From Blautia massiliensis (ex Durand et al. 2017) (lineage in GTDB: Bacteria; Bacillota; Clostridia; Lachnospirales; Lachnospiraceae), in contig NZ_LN913006.1 in assembly GCF_001487165.1 (NCBI RefSeq), positions 1,511,651 through 1,575,650 on the forward strand: a stretch of DNA of 64,000 nt. Direction: 5' to 3'. Position numbers and translations under genes: made by a program. This document shows positions 29,530 through 39,600 of this stretch, piece after piece (positions within the stretch are counted from its first letter, which is position 1; every line of letters starts with the position of its first letter). The notes under the pieces were generated by a model. That model worked only from the letters and a program-made list of their open reading frames with translations, searched no databases and was not told the DNA's origin.

Positions 29530-29826
29530 AATAGTAAGCGGTTCAAGGCCGATAGTTATATTATACATAGTGATGGCTCTACCAAAACAGTAAGCGTAAA
29601 GTGGAATAGTGTAAACAATCATATGACTTCGTTTCTACTAATTGATAACAACTGCATTACTTCTTTATACATAACAGGAAAGCAGACGGGAGCGACAGAA
29701 CTATCAAAAAAATCTGAATACGCAGCACCACCCGTACTTGATACTTCTTCGGCAACATTGAAAGTGACACTTATTCCCTGGAGCACAGCACTTTTAATCT
29801 GCTTTGATCCTGTGACTATAAGTTAA
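29530..29826 (+). other. Silent tail-fibre cassette 3, near-copy of the expressed cassette
   Basis: Opens AATAGTAAG, 98 codons plus stop TAA at 29824. It is about 95% identical over 297 bp to the cassette now joined to the tail fibre head on the minus strand. Most differences fall in one 45-bp window, changing about seven residues (KQTGATELSKKSEYAA here, KGAGVTTISGESEYAV in the expressed form). It lacks its own start; an internal ATG open frame is incidental. Confidence 0.85.
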
Positions 29827-30074
29827 ATAGTAACCGTATTTCCAGTTATGCAAGTGCCGCCTACGACAAGATTCCAGACGGCAACGAAATTGCTTTTTTC
29901 CGTGCTGGTGAAAACGCAATTGTAGTAAACGAAAACCTTACTATACCTCCGTGGGCATTCTGCATCTACATTCCATTCGGACGGGATGCTGGATTGATAG
30001 TTGTTGGAATTGGTAAAGTAATAGCAGCCTACCGGATGAACAGCACTTGGACATATCGTTACGACATAAAATAG
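29826..30074 (+). other. Silent tail-fibre cassette 4 (plus orientation)
   Basis: Opens AATAGTAAC, 82 codons, stop TAG at 30072. The product (RISSYASAAYDKIPDGNEIAF..., ending STWTYRYDIK) includes PPWAFCIYIPFG. No start codon. The stop codon of this cassette and the entry codon of cassette 5 share the same site. Confidence 0.82.
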
Positions 30075-30315
30075 TAAGACGCCATCAAAATACGTAAATT
30101 CTTTGGAAAACTACATGAAAAACGCTCCTATAGGCGTGAATTTTTGTGATTGTCAAGGAGCAGACGATAATCCCGACAAAGGTACTATGTCAATATGTAT
30201 GACATTTGTTAATGATGATCACAGTTGGGGAGTACAGTATCTTTTTGTATATGAGCGCATTCGTTACCGTATAATGAGTAATGGTGCTGTGGACGAATGG
30301 AGGCGAATAATATAG
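30070..30315 (+). other. Silent tail-fibre cassette 5 (plus orientation)
   Basis: Opens AATAGTAAG, 81 codons, stop TAG at 30313. The product (TPSKYVNSLENYMKNAPIG..., ending GAVDEWRRII) resembles known phage tail C-termini that end in a Trp-rich strand. Last plus-strand cassette before the recombinase gene; no further site is visible at its right end. Confidence 0.8.
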
Positions 30316-30406
30316 AAATTTTCCTCTTCCCATTTAATTGGTTTGTGAACAGAGCACTTCTTGTGGCAAAATAAAGGTAAAATAAAGCCATAGGAGGTGC
30401 ACTTTT

Positions 30407-31405
30407 TTGACAAAAATCGAAATGATACAATCGAGGATAATGGAGAGGATGCAGGATATACTTTCGAACGAACAGTTGCAGCACTTGGAGAACGTCTTGG
30501 CGATAGAATTCCACGGGATTGAGGTGCAGGAGGAGTGTACGCAGCTAGTAACGTCAGAAATTCACTGGCAGAAGATTCTTAGGACCTTCATTGCTTCGAA
30601 AAGAATCGAGAACTGCAGTCCAGGAACACTGGAAAGATATAATGACTGTGTAGTTAAGCTTGTCACGGCTCTGAATAAGCGGCTACAGGATATCACAACG
30701 AATGACATTCGATACTATCTTGCAATGTATCAGGAACAGAGGAAGATCTCTATGAGCTATATGGATACGATCAGACGGTACCTAAGTAGCTTTTTTGCAT
30801 GGATATCGGATGAGGGGTATATTAGCCGCAATCCTATGAGGCGCCTTAAGAAGATTAAGGTACCAAGAATGATTAAGAAACCCTTTACACAAGCTGAAAT
30901 GGAGCATCTGCGCTGTAACGCGGAGTGCCAGCGAGACATAGCAATCATGGCGTTCCTGTACAGTACAGCGGCCAGAATTGGGGAGGTTGTGAGACTGAAC
31001 CGGAAAGACATAAATTGGGCTAATAAGGAAGTGATTATATACGGAGAAAAGGGAAAGAAGGAGAGAAGAGTATACCTGACGGATGATTGTGCATATCATC
31101 TGCATAAGTATCTGTTATCCAGAGATGATACAAACCCGGCCTTGTTCGTGAGCAATAAGCGGCCACACACCCGCCTAGGAAAGCAGGCAATCCAGTCCAT
31201 GCTACGAACACTTGGCCAGAAGACGGAAATCCATGCACATCCGCATAAATTCCGTCGCACATTACTGACGGACGCCGGAAACCGAGGCATACCACTTCAG
31301 GAAATCCAGATGTATGCCGGACACCAGAAGCCAGACACGACTATGATGTATGTGACGGTAAGTGAAGAAAACGTCCGAGCATCATTCAGACGGTATATAG
31401 CCTGA
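30407..31405 (+). CDS. Tyrosine recombinase of the tail-fibre inversion module (Rci-like role)
   Basis: The 332-aa recombinase has an N-terminal SAM-like core-binding domain (about 60-150) and a catalytic domain with all key residues: Arg in STAARIGEVVRL, Lys in the YGEKGKKERRVYL beta hairpin, HxxR in HPHKFRRTLL, His in YAGHQKPD and the nucleophile Tyr in TTMMYVTVS. It starts at a TTG preceded by AGGAGG at 8 nt. It sits between plus- and minus-oriented cassettes and so would itself be flipped by inversions. The prophage integrates with a serine recombinase, so this enzyme is free for cassette shuffling. XerC/D-like or phage integrase use cannot be fully excluded. Confidence 0.88.
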   Translation: MTKIEMIQSRIMERMQDILSNEQLQHLENVLAIEFHGIEVQEECTQLVTSEIHWQKILRTFIASKRIENCSPGTLERYNDCVVKLVTALNKRLQDITTNDIRYYLAMYQEQRKISMSYMDTIRRYLSSFFAWISDEGYISRNPMRRLKKIKVPRMIKKPFTQAEMEHLRCNAECQRDIAIMAFLYSTAARIGEVVRLNRKDINWANKEVIIYGEKGKKERRVYLTDDCAYHLHKYLLSRDDTNPALFVSNKRPHTRLGKQAIQSMLRTLGQKTEIHAHPHKFRRTLLTDAGNRGIPLQEIQMYAGHQKPDTTMMYVTVSEENVRASFRRYIA

Positions 31406-31547
31406 ATTGTTCTAAATAAATAATATAATTTTTTGAAGCTGGCAGAAATGGCAGCCTTTTTGTCGTACCTAAAAAACTACAAAAAGGAAATGAGGATTAA
31501 GAAGATGTTCAGAGAGACGATATTATACAAAATGGGAAGGTGGCAAA

Positions 31548-31823
31548 TTAATTCACTCTTTCATATGAATACTTCGCCCATTTCGACCATACGTTAGGAT
31601 TTCCGGTGAAATCTCTAATATACATAACACCGCCGCCAATGATAACTATTTGTATATCATACACGTTCAGCAAAATTAATACGCCCCAATATTTCTCAGT
31701 GGATGATATTCCAGGAATGATTGCTCCGTCAATTTGATATTCCCCGGGTAATTTCCCGTTGCCCGCCCGGTATTCTTCCAGTGTGGTTGTACCGGTTATT
31801 TTCTCCCTATACCGCTTACTATT
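31548..31823 (-). other. Tail-fibre cassette 6 (minus orientation, downstream of the expressed one)
   Basis: On the minus strand it opens AATAGTAAGCGG right at the stop codon of the expressed fibre and runs 91 codons (RYREKITGTTTLEEYRAGNG..., ending SKWAKYSYERVN) to TAA at 31548. It has no start codon, so it is silent in the present arrangement, in tandem behind the expressed cassette. Confidence 0.82.
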
Positions 31824-32335
31824 TAACTTATAGTCACAGGATCAAAGCAGATTAAAAGTGCTGTGCTCCAGGGAATAAGTGTCACTTTCAATGTTGCAGA
31901 AGAAGTATCAAGTACGGGTGGTACTGCGTATTCAGATTCTCCTGATATTGTTGTCACTCCCGCCCCCTTTCCTGTTATATATAAAGAGGTAATGCAGTTG
32001 TTATCAATTAGTAGAAACGAAGTCATATGATTGTTTACACTATTCCACTTTACGCTTACTGTTTTGGTAGAGTCATCACTATGTATAATATAACTATCGG
32101 CCTTGAACCGCTTACTATTTAATTCATTAAGTGCGGCTGGAAGTGTCTTGGTTCCCTGATCTAATGCAAATGTTTGCGATGTCAAATTTTTGAGTATCTG
32201 GGTGGTCAAATCCTCAAGTGTGATAACACCACCCTCATTTGTGGTTGGGTCTACAAATATCAATTTCTTTCCTGTTGGTACTTCTTTTACTGTGGCCAAG
32301 GCATTTGCGTTCTGGCCGTCCTGCGGTAATGCCAT
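31823..32335 (-). CDS. Tail fibre protein: constant head joined to the expressed variable cassette
   Basis: The 170-aa protein has a constant N-terminal part of 72 codons (32120-32335; ALPQDGQNANALATVKEV, KKLIFVDPTTNEGG, ending PAALNEL) and a variable C-terminal part of 98 codons (31823-32119) that opens Asn-Ser-Lys at the recombination site. The head would anchor the fibre and the tail would bind the receptor. Six other cassettes can replace the tail by site-specific recombination. Ribosome binding site AAAGGAG precedes the ATG. It is between the Tal gene and the large tail protein in the late transcript. Confidence 0.88.
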   Translation of the reverse strand: MALPQDGQNANALATVKEVPTGKKLIFVDPTTNEGGVITLEDLTTQILKNLTSQTFALDQGTKTLPAALNELNSKRFKADSYIIHSDDSTKTVSVKWNSVNNHMTSFLLIDNNCITSLYITGKGAGVTTISGESEYAVPPVLDTSSATLKVTLIPWSTALLICFDPVTIS

Positions 32336-32368
32336 ATTATCTCCTTTCTGGTGCCCTGATCGGGCACC

Positions 32369-35300
32369 TTACGCATCTACTTGTAAGCATATAGCCTTAC
32401 TTCCAACTACCAGAATCTTGTCACCAACGACAAGAGCCATATGTATATATCTTGTGAATTGTCCGATAACTACTCCACCGAACATATAATCATTGTTATT
32501 TACTGTTACTGAATAGCCATACTGTAGGAACACTTCGCCGCTCTCTGTGCGTCTGCTCCAGGCAAACCATGCAGCCGGATATTCTTTTGTAACATCCTTG
32601 CCAGCTTTATATAGAACCGCTGATATCGTAGTAGTTCCGTCGCCATTGTCCTGATACTTCGCATTGTATAGGAGTGTTCCATCTGTAACACCATGCAGAT
32701 CAGTTATGGTTTGAGATAGTTCTGTTTCAAACCCTTTGATACTGCTCTGGATATTAGCCACCTCCTGAGATGTCGTTTCAATTGCGCTCTTAGCTTCCTG
32801 TGCCTTCTTGTCTGCTGCGGCTATATCTTTTGCAAGACCTGCAGCATCTGATATGATCGATACCGTCTGCGTATCCAGGAGCTGCACACCAGATTCATCA
32901 TACAGAGAGCATTTGATGATATTTACATCCGGGCCAGATGGAGTATATACCTTCATCAGCTCCGGAGATGTGGATCCATATTTGATATTGTAGGTCTTCC
33001 CGGAATCCGTTGACTCTTCGATCTGGAACTTTCCGGAATAACTGCTCACCATACCATTGTCATTTTTAAAAGCTGAGAACGTCACATTTGCTGGTTCCAG
33101 TGTTTTATCATCTTTCAGTTTCTTAATAATCTGTGTACTAGCTCTCAGGTCATAACTCAGGCCAATCTTACCGTCCTTAGCTTTGGATACAGAAAAACGC
33201 TTTGTGATCCATGAGCCCACGGACTTCACTACCATCGTTTTGCCACTAATAATCAAGCCTTTACCGCCTACCAGAAGTACTTTACTTTCCAGTCCGTACA
33301 GTGCCGATATATCAACATATCCGCTGTCAGTGGACATTGCAGTAACCTGATACTTTCTGAGATTCGGATCCCATGTTCCGGCTATGCCGGGAGATGTAGT
33401 AGCCTTGATCTCATCAATATGATCAGATACATCTGTATCACCCAGGAACACTGAAAAGACAGTGTAACAGGAACTGTAATCCCCTCCGGTTCCATCTGCG
33501 TAGGTATGGACCACATGAGCGTCATTATTGAGCGATGCACCAATAGCATCCAGTATTGAGATACCAGATAATGTTTCCATGGCCTTCTTAGCCGCATCTG
33601 TTGCCGCTGATGCACTATCTGATGCAGAACTTGCAGTGTCTCCAATCCGGGTGATATTCTGGCTCATCTTAGTGTATGCCTGATTAAGACTTTGGTTAGA
33701 ATCATCCAGCCAGATACGGTTACTCTTGATTACCTTGGAGCTGTTATTGATTTCTGTAAACAGGCTGTTTATATCAAGTTTAGATGCTGCTATGTTGGCC
33801 GAATCAGACACCATCTTATTGACGATCAGCCCATCTGCTATCGCATCAGGCTTAACACCTGTTGCATCGATCAGGATGCCTTTTCCGGTCTTATCAAACA
33901 GGGAGAAGGTGAAATCTCCATTTGCGTCCCGTCCAGCCTGCATCCGGACTGTGCCATCTGTATCGGACCACTGCTGCGTTGCTCCCTGGATACGGATGCC
34001 GCCATCGTCGGAAGCTATCAGGAATTTGTTTGTTGAGATTGTGCCGGCAAGAAGATCTGCAACAGATACTGTTTGCATCACCGCTGACCGAATCAGAGCC
34101 GAGTCAATGACCGCATTCTGTGAGGTCAGGTGGATGTTCTGTATTTCACCAATACCAGCACCGCCTGATAAAAGTACCTTGATATTCCCGAATTCATTAT
34201 CCAGGATACCGATTTTGGCGTTAACAGCTGTAAAATCAGTTGTTCTGAGGGTGTAGATATCTCCTTCTACAGCTTCCAGTCTTTTCGTATACGTTTCCTC
34301 AAACTGTGCCGTATTTGATTTCAGTATTCCAAATTCGCCTTCTACAGCTGTGATTTTTCCAGACACATCCAGATATTTTACACCTAGCTCTTTGATGTAC
34401 GCTGATTCAATTATTCCATTTTCCAAATCAATAATCTGTCTGCTATGTATTCCATCGATTGCATCTCCGTCAATCTGGCCATTATCGTTCGTGATGTTAT
34501 CCACCGTATCTGCGGTATCTTCATACTTTTGTGCCAGCTCATCAAAAGTCAGAACTTTATTCGCCAGTGTGCAGCTATTCTTTTCCGGCGCCTCCGGATA
34601 AATTTTCACACTTACAATACGCTGCTTCTCTTTCTCTCCAGTAACGTGATCGATTAAAGTTACCGTATCACCGATTTCGTATTGGAGTATTGAATATTTT
34701 TGGGAATTTCGTGATAAATCTACGATGTCTGCACTGTATGATACATACGGCTTGCTCATATCTGCCAGCTTTGCTGCAGCATCTTCTTTTAATGAATCTG
34801 CGATCGTATATCTCTCATCTTTCCAGATGCAGCGTTTTTTCTTGCTGCTGTACTGATGATTTTCCAGATAAATCTTTCCTGAATTAACTGTTTCAATGGT
34901 TAATCCATCTTTTCCGTATGGCTCTATCTCTGTGTAGAAATCATATGTGGAATACTGTACAGTAAGCTTTCGAAGATTCAGCTGGTCTGAAAAATACACT
35001 CCCTTGTCACTTCCGATTTCCGGATATATATCGATGCTCTGTTTTTTAGAATCAATCTTAATCTCAGCCCGATATGTTTTCAAAGCCTGTTTCAGGACAT
35101 CCAGCGCAGACACATTTGCCATGGACAGTGTTCGTTTTTTTGAAACACTACACTCACCAACTGTCCAGCCAGTTCCTGTAAATGCCAGCTGCAATGCTGC
35201 TTTTATCGTTTGTTCTTCTGATCTGAATGTCCTGAACGGTTTTCCTTCCAGGCTTTCCAAGTCCAGTTGCGCCGTTATATTTGCTGTTCCCTCACTGCTT

Positions 35301-35500
35301 TTTTCGATTTCTTTAACAACAAATCGGTCTTCTTTTGTTTCTATGTACCCTTCAACCACAATAGCTGATCTGACATTTCTGTACGGTACTGAAAACGTAA
35401 GTGTCTTATCATCAAGCTCGATCGAGTTCTCGATACACAAATCACTGTATTTTCGCAAACCCTTCACGGGGACTTTATTTTTATCTAATATTCTAAGCAT
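32369..35500 (-). CDS. Tail-associated protein Tal / tail tip (prophage endopeptidase-type)
   Basis: The 1043-aa protein begins LRILDKNKVPVKGLRKYSDL and has an N-terminal gp18/Tal baseplate hub domain (about 1-370; YGKDGLTIETVNSGKIYLEN, DTVTLIDHVTGEKEKQRI) followed by a long coiled-coil/beta extension with repeated linkers and a C-terminal beta region (about 640-1043) with Ig-like character. Such proteins form the tail tip and contact the cell wall. Its place after Dit and before the tail fibre is standard for siphoviruses of Gram-positive hosts. Confidence 0.87.
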   Translation of the reverse strand: MLRILDKNKVPVKGLRKYSDLCIENSIELDDKTLTFSVPYRNVRSAIVVEGYIETKEDRFVVKEIEKSSEGTANITAQLDLESLEGKPFRTFRSEEQTIKAALQLAFTGTGWTVGECSVSKKRTLSMANVSALDVLKQALKTYRAEIKIDSKKQSIDIYPEIGSDKGVYFSDQLNLRKLTVQYSTYDFYTEIEPYGKDGLTIETVNSGKIYLENHQYSSKKKRCIWKDERYTIADSLKEDAAAKLADMSKPYVSYSADIVDLSRNSQKYSILQYEIGDTVTLIDHVTGEKEKQRIVSVKIYPEAPEKNSCTLANKVLTFDELAQKYEDTADTVDNITNDNGQIDGDAIDGIHSRQIIDLENGIIESAYIKELGVKYLDVSGKITAVEGEFGILKSNTAQFEETYTKRLEAVEGDIYTLRTTDFTAVNAKIGILDNEFGNIKVLLSGGAGIGEIQNIHLTSQNAVIDSALIRSAVMQTVSVADLLAGTISTNKFLIASDDGGIRIQGATQQWSDTDGTVRMQAGRDANGDFTFSLFDKTGKGILIDATGVKPDAIADGLIVNKMVSDSANIAASKLDINSLFTEINNSSKVIKSNRIWLDDSNQSLNQAYTKMSQNITRIGDTASSASDSASAATDAAKKAMETLSGISILDAIGASLNNDAHVVHTYADGTGGDYSSCYTVFSVFLGDTDVSDHIDEIKATTSPGIAGTWDPNLRKYQVTAMSTDSGYVDISALYGLESKVLLVGGKGLIISGKTMVVKSVGSWITKRFSVSKAKDGKIGLSYDLRASTQIIKKLKDDKTLEPANVTFSAFKNDNGMVSSYSGKFQIEESTDSGKTYNIKYGSTSPELMKVYTPSGPDVNIIKCSLYDESGVQLLDTQTVSIISDAAGLAKDIAAADKKAQEAKSAIETTSQEVANIQSSIKGFETELSQTITDLHGVTDGTLLYNAKYQDNGDGTTTISAVLYKAGKDVTKEYPAAWFAWSRRTESGEVFLQYGYSVTVNNNDYMFGGVVIGQFTRYIHMALVVGDKILVVGSKAICLQVDA

Positions 35501-35524
35501 GTTATCCTCCCCGCTTTTTCATGA

Positions 35525-35899
35525 TTATTTTGCTATTTCAAGTAAAGTCATAAGCTGATTTGGAGTTGCGTTCATTTTCTTGAATTCTTCTTCTGAAAAG
35601 CGCTCAACATTCACATCGGTTTCTGTATTCATCAACGTGGTGATTTCCGTGTTATATCCAGGGATATCTGTGATACGGATTCTTCCGTCTTCGTCCATGA
35701 CGATCTTGCCTTTTTCATCTTTTTCGCCATATTTTCTTAAGATATCGTTTTTAACTTTCAGAACAGGATTTAATACCTGAGTAAGGTTATAGTTGTTTCT
35801 TGCAATTTTAAGTGCGAGAACGGGATTATCAATTTCTTTATTTCCAACTGCCGTAAGCACGTTCTGCATGTTCTCAATCTTCTGATTTGTAAATCTCAT
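35525..35899 (-). CDS. DUF1617-like phage tail-region protein
   Basis: The 124-aa protein begins RFTNQKIENMQNVLTAVGNK and contains KIARNNYNLTQVLNPVLKVK. Proteins of this pattern are frequent between distal tail and Tal genes or nearby in siphovirus prophages and are usually annotated DUF1617. No catalytic motif; a structural or assembly role is likely. Confidence 0.7.
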   Translation of the reverse strand: MRFTNQKIENMQNVLTAVGNKEIDNPVLALKIARNNYNLTQVLNPVLKVKNDILRKYGEKDEKGKIVMDEDGRIRITDIPGYNTEITTLMNTETDVNVERFSEEEFKKMNATPNQLMTLLEIAK

Positions 35900-35911
35900 T
35901 TCAACTCTCCT

Positions 35912-36640
35912 TTACATATATCGTGGTTTGTATTTAATAACAATATCGCACTGATCACTTGTGCAGCTGATTGTATTGCTTCCTGGTCTCAGGTGCGGAA
36001 ACGCCCAGAACTCTGTGTCTGAAAATTTGTTCTTTCCCTCCTGAAGAACTGTGCAATCATCTCCGCTAATCACTATCTTTTTTCCTTGCTTCAGATTTTT
36101 GATAATTATTCCTTCATCGGATCCGGAGACCTGGTCGTAAAATGCGCCAAACAACTGAATCTGTGCTATATCTGTTTTTGGAGTGATTTCAATATCGCAA
36201 GGAGCCGCTAGATTTCCTTCTGCAAGAATAATCTGTACGGTACCATTCACCGCAACCGTAATCTGCTCTGTACTCTTTTCCCATCCCTGCATTGTTATTG
36301 TCACTTTATAGTCCCATCTTTTTATGAATTCTTTTTCGACTCCGGTAACTTCTGCACTGATATTTATATCAACATTGTCCAGTCTGATCATACTTCCGGT
36401 CACAAAGTCGTTAACTACCTCACTGATTCTCAGCTCTGCCTCTGTTTTAGTGCTCCCGGATACAATCATTTCTATCTGCACTTCGAAAAACCGCGTCTCA
36501 GGGAACCATGATCGGGTCGGATCCGCATTATGATCCAGCCACTCTGTGTAAGTATTTACCTGTCGTGGCTGGATGGTCTGCTGGCCAAATTTTATTTTTC
36601 CTTTATATTTTTTTGTCAGATCTTTTCCATCTACTATCAT
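35912..36640 (-). CDS. Distal tail protein (Dit)
   Basis: The 242-aa protein begins IVDGKDLTKKYKGKIKFGQQ and has the N-terminal hexamer-ring half (about 1-120, WFPETRFFEVQIEMIVSGST) and a C-terminal galectin-like beta half ending RPGSNTISCTSDQCDIVIKYKPRYM. This build and its position immediately after the tape measure identify Dit, the ring that joins tail tube and tip. Its start codon overlaps the tape-measure stop by 1 bp. Confidence 0.87.
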   Translation of the reverse strand: MIVDGKDLTKKYKGKIKFGQQTIQPRQVNTYTEWLDHNADPTRSWFPETRFFEVQIEMIVSGSTKTEAELRISEVVNDFVTGSMIRLDNVDINISAEVTGVEKEFIKRWDYKVTITMQGWEKSTEQITVAVNGTVQIILAEGNLAAPCDIEITPKTDIAQIQLFGAFYDQVSGSDEGIIIKNLKQGKKIVISGDDCTVLQEGKNKFSDTEFWAFPHLRPGSNTISCTSDQCDIVIKYKPRYM

Positions 36641-39600
36641 TAACGTTTCCTCGATATTCTCAGTGCTGCCTGGTTCATTAAGTAGTCAATCTCCTGCGCA
36701 TCTTCAAACTTATAATTTCCGTAGAAATTTACGTTTGTGGTTCCGGCAGTCTGAACACCTGTTACATTTGCAGATACAATCAGGTCACTACTAAGGCCCT
36801 GTACTGCTTTCTGTATCATTCCCCGGCTGTTCTCAAGGCTTTTGGCAAGTCCCTGAACGAAGTCCGGCATCCAACTTTCATAGTCAGTCAAAGGTCCTTC
36901 ATCTGGTACAGAGAAATGAAGGAAAGCCCGAATCTTACCTGCCACGTCCGAAGCAGCGCTTGTCACGGCTCCTATGGCGCTTCTGATTCCATTTGCGATT
37001 CCGTTCACGAAATCTACACCCCAGTTCCATGCTTTCCCAGGAAGAGAAACGATAAAGTTAATTGCCGACTGAAATCCATTCTCGACTACGGTTCCTAACC
37101 CGGACAAGGCAGTGCCAATGTTTGATACCATGCTTCTAAACGCATCAACAGCTGAATCCTTCAGCTTTCCAGCTGTAGTCGTAACTTTTTCTTTAATAGA
37201 TTCCCAAATTCCATTCGCTATATCTCTTATGCTAGTGAATAGTGTTGAGACATTCGTTTTTAGCCCCTGTATCAGTGTTGTTACAACCGTTTTGATTCCT
37301 GTCCAGATCCGGCTTGCTGCATTTTTGATATTATTCCAGATAGCCTGTGCATCCGTGCTTAATTTGCTGAAATCTCCTGTTACGAGATCTATCAGTAAAA
37401 GAACCGGTGCGAGAATCGTGTTTTTCAAAAGCTCCCATGCACCTTTTGCGATATCAACAAGTCCGCTCCAGATTGACTGAATTGTATTAACTCCGGTCTG
37501 CCAAAGGCCTGTTATGGTTCCTATAGTTTCTTGTACTACAGGATTCTGCATGATCGTATTCCATGCGTTTGTGAAAAAATCCGAAATCTGGTTCCAGATT
37601 CCAGCCCACCATTCCGGGATACTTTGGAATTTTGCCACCAGGCTGTCCCATGCCTGCGGTATCGTTTCGGTAAAAAATGAGCAGATTGATTCCCACACTT
37701 GTGAGCATTTCTCTTTCACTTTTACCCATAAATCTCCGAACCACTCCGATATAGCGCCCCAGTTTTTCACAATGGCTATGATTGCGGTAATTGCTGCAGC
37801 TACACCGGCAATAATTCCGATGATTGGTCCTAGGACCGCTGTTCCTAGCGTTCCCACAATCATCATAACCGCTGTTATGGCAGGGGCTAAAGTGGTAAAG
37901 GCGGCAATCACAGCCCCCAGTATAATCACAAAATTCTGTACCGGCTCTGGCAGTTTTCCGAAAAACTCTCCCGTCTGTTTCAATCCTGCTGCTATCGGTG
38001 GAATGATATTGTTTGCCAGGTTCATCAGTGCCTCTCCCAACGGAATCAGGCTCTGCTCCAGCTGTCTCATGCTTGCCTCAAACGTCTGGGAGTCTGTCGT
38101 GGACTGGTCGAACATATTCTCTGCTGATCCAGCCACGTCATCATAGGTGTCCCCTACCGTAGTGAGCGACTCGATAAACTTCGCATTGCCGTCCTCGGCC
38201 ATTGTACCGAATGCCAGCGCTGCTTTGTTCAGTTTGTCCTGCTGGTTCTCTGTGTTTTGAATATCTGTCACAATGGCATCAATAACATCTTTCTGTGTAG
38301 CTCCGCCCTGCTGCCACTGTTTGAATACATCCTCAACTTCTTTGCTCCAGCCTCCGGTTCCGGCTTGTACCTCCCCGGTCTTTTCATCAATTTTGCTCAG
38401 TGAATCCGCTATAGTTCCATCAACCAGTCTGGTCGTGACTTCGTTAATGGCATCGTTTACCTTGTCCAGGTTATACGCTCCATTGTCCAGTCCGTTCTGC
38501 AATAGCTGGAAATACTCCTGAGCGGAATAACCGGCCTGAGCGAACTTTCCAGAATACTCTGAGAGGTTATCCCCCAGCTCGTTTGTCTTATCCAGGCCAT
38601 TCTGTGTACCCTTTACGATATAGTCCATGGCCTGCTGTGCCGTGAGTCCGTACTGCTCCATGAGGCTGTTGACACCTCGGAGAGTCTCATTCATGTCAAT
38701 TCCATACAGCTCATCCAGCGTGATTGCCTGCTCTGTCAGATGTGTCAGTGTAGTCTCATCCAGATCTTTCAGGTTCTTTTTGACCGTAATGACCGCATTT
38801 GATACAGAGTCCATGGAATCTCCCACGCCCTCAGCATATACGTCCTTGATGACTCCGGCTGTTTCCTCAGCCGTTTTCCCGGTTTCTCCAAAATAAGTGG
38901 ACGCTTTTACTGTGGCATCTTGTGTCTCCAGAAAAGCGTCCTTTGCTTTGTCTCCTAATTCTGTTATTTTATCCCCCAGTCCAGAAAGCTGATCGGCAGC
39001 CTCCATCAATGCGCCTGCTGAGAGGGTTTTTCCCATCTCGTCCAGTTGTTCTGCTGTGTTGTCTGTCTGTGTTCCTGCTTCTTTCAAGTCCTGGATGAGG
39101 TTCTTGATTGCCTGTCCATCGTCTACCGTATCCAGAGCGTCTGTCATCTGTTTGATGTCAGCTTTTCCGTCTGTGGCTGATCTTCCGATCTTTTCAATGG
39201 CCAGTTTTAACTGATCTGATGATGCAGATCCGTTTTTGATTGCTGTTACCAACTTGCTGCCCAGGACGTCCGCATAATCATCCACGTCCGCTCCCAGAGC
39301 ATCAAATAATTTGCTGAGACGTTCGGTATTTGTAGCCAGTCTGTCCTGTTCGGTGTTTAATCCGTCCAGTTCTGACTGATACCGGCTCAGTGTTGCCTTG
39401 GTTGCCTCAACTTCCCGCTGGAAAGCCATGTACTCCTCCTGACCAATCTTTCCGGCCTCCAGAGCCGCCGTCACATCTTTCTGTGCCGCCTCCAGCGTAT
39501 TCAATTTGTTTGCTGTGTCTGCTATCGCATTTTTCAATAATTCCTGTTTTTGCGCTACCAGCACCGTATTTGATGGATCTAATTTCAGCAGAGTGTTCAC

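Larger units (their letters stand above)
28978..32122. repeat. Seven copies of the cassette recombination site (TWAAATAGTAAS)
   Basis: The shared core AAATAGTAA(G/C) occurs at the start of every cassette: plus orientation with AAT at 28980, 29272, 29530, 29826 and 30070, and minus orientation with AAT read from 31823 and 32119. The sites at 29530, 31823 and 32119 continue GCGG. One frame gives the stop (TAA or TAG) of the preceding cassette, another gives Asn-Ser-Lys/Asn of the next. Inverted pairs allow DNA inversion; direct pairs would delete cassettes. Confidence 0.82.

Noticed and set aside
28971..30315. Independent small genes at 28971-29276, 29623-29826 and 30103-30315
   Set aside because: These frames are parts of tail-fibre cassettes entered through the AATAGTAA site; they lack ribosome binding sites and genuine starts.
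30407..31405. Tyrosine recombinase as the prophage integrase
   Set aside because: It is in the tail region far from both attachment sites, while a complete serine recombinase lies 20 bp from attR and the attP is symmetric as for serine integrases.
29530..32119. Diversity-generating retroelement (template and variable repeat)
   Set aside because: The near-identical cassette pair suggested it, but differences are not limited to adenines of one copy, and no reverse transcriptase gene is present in the window.
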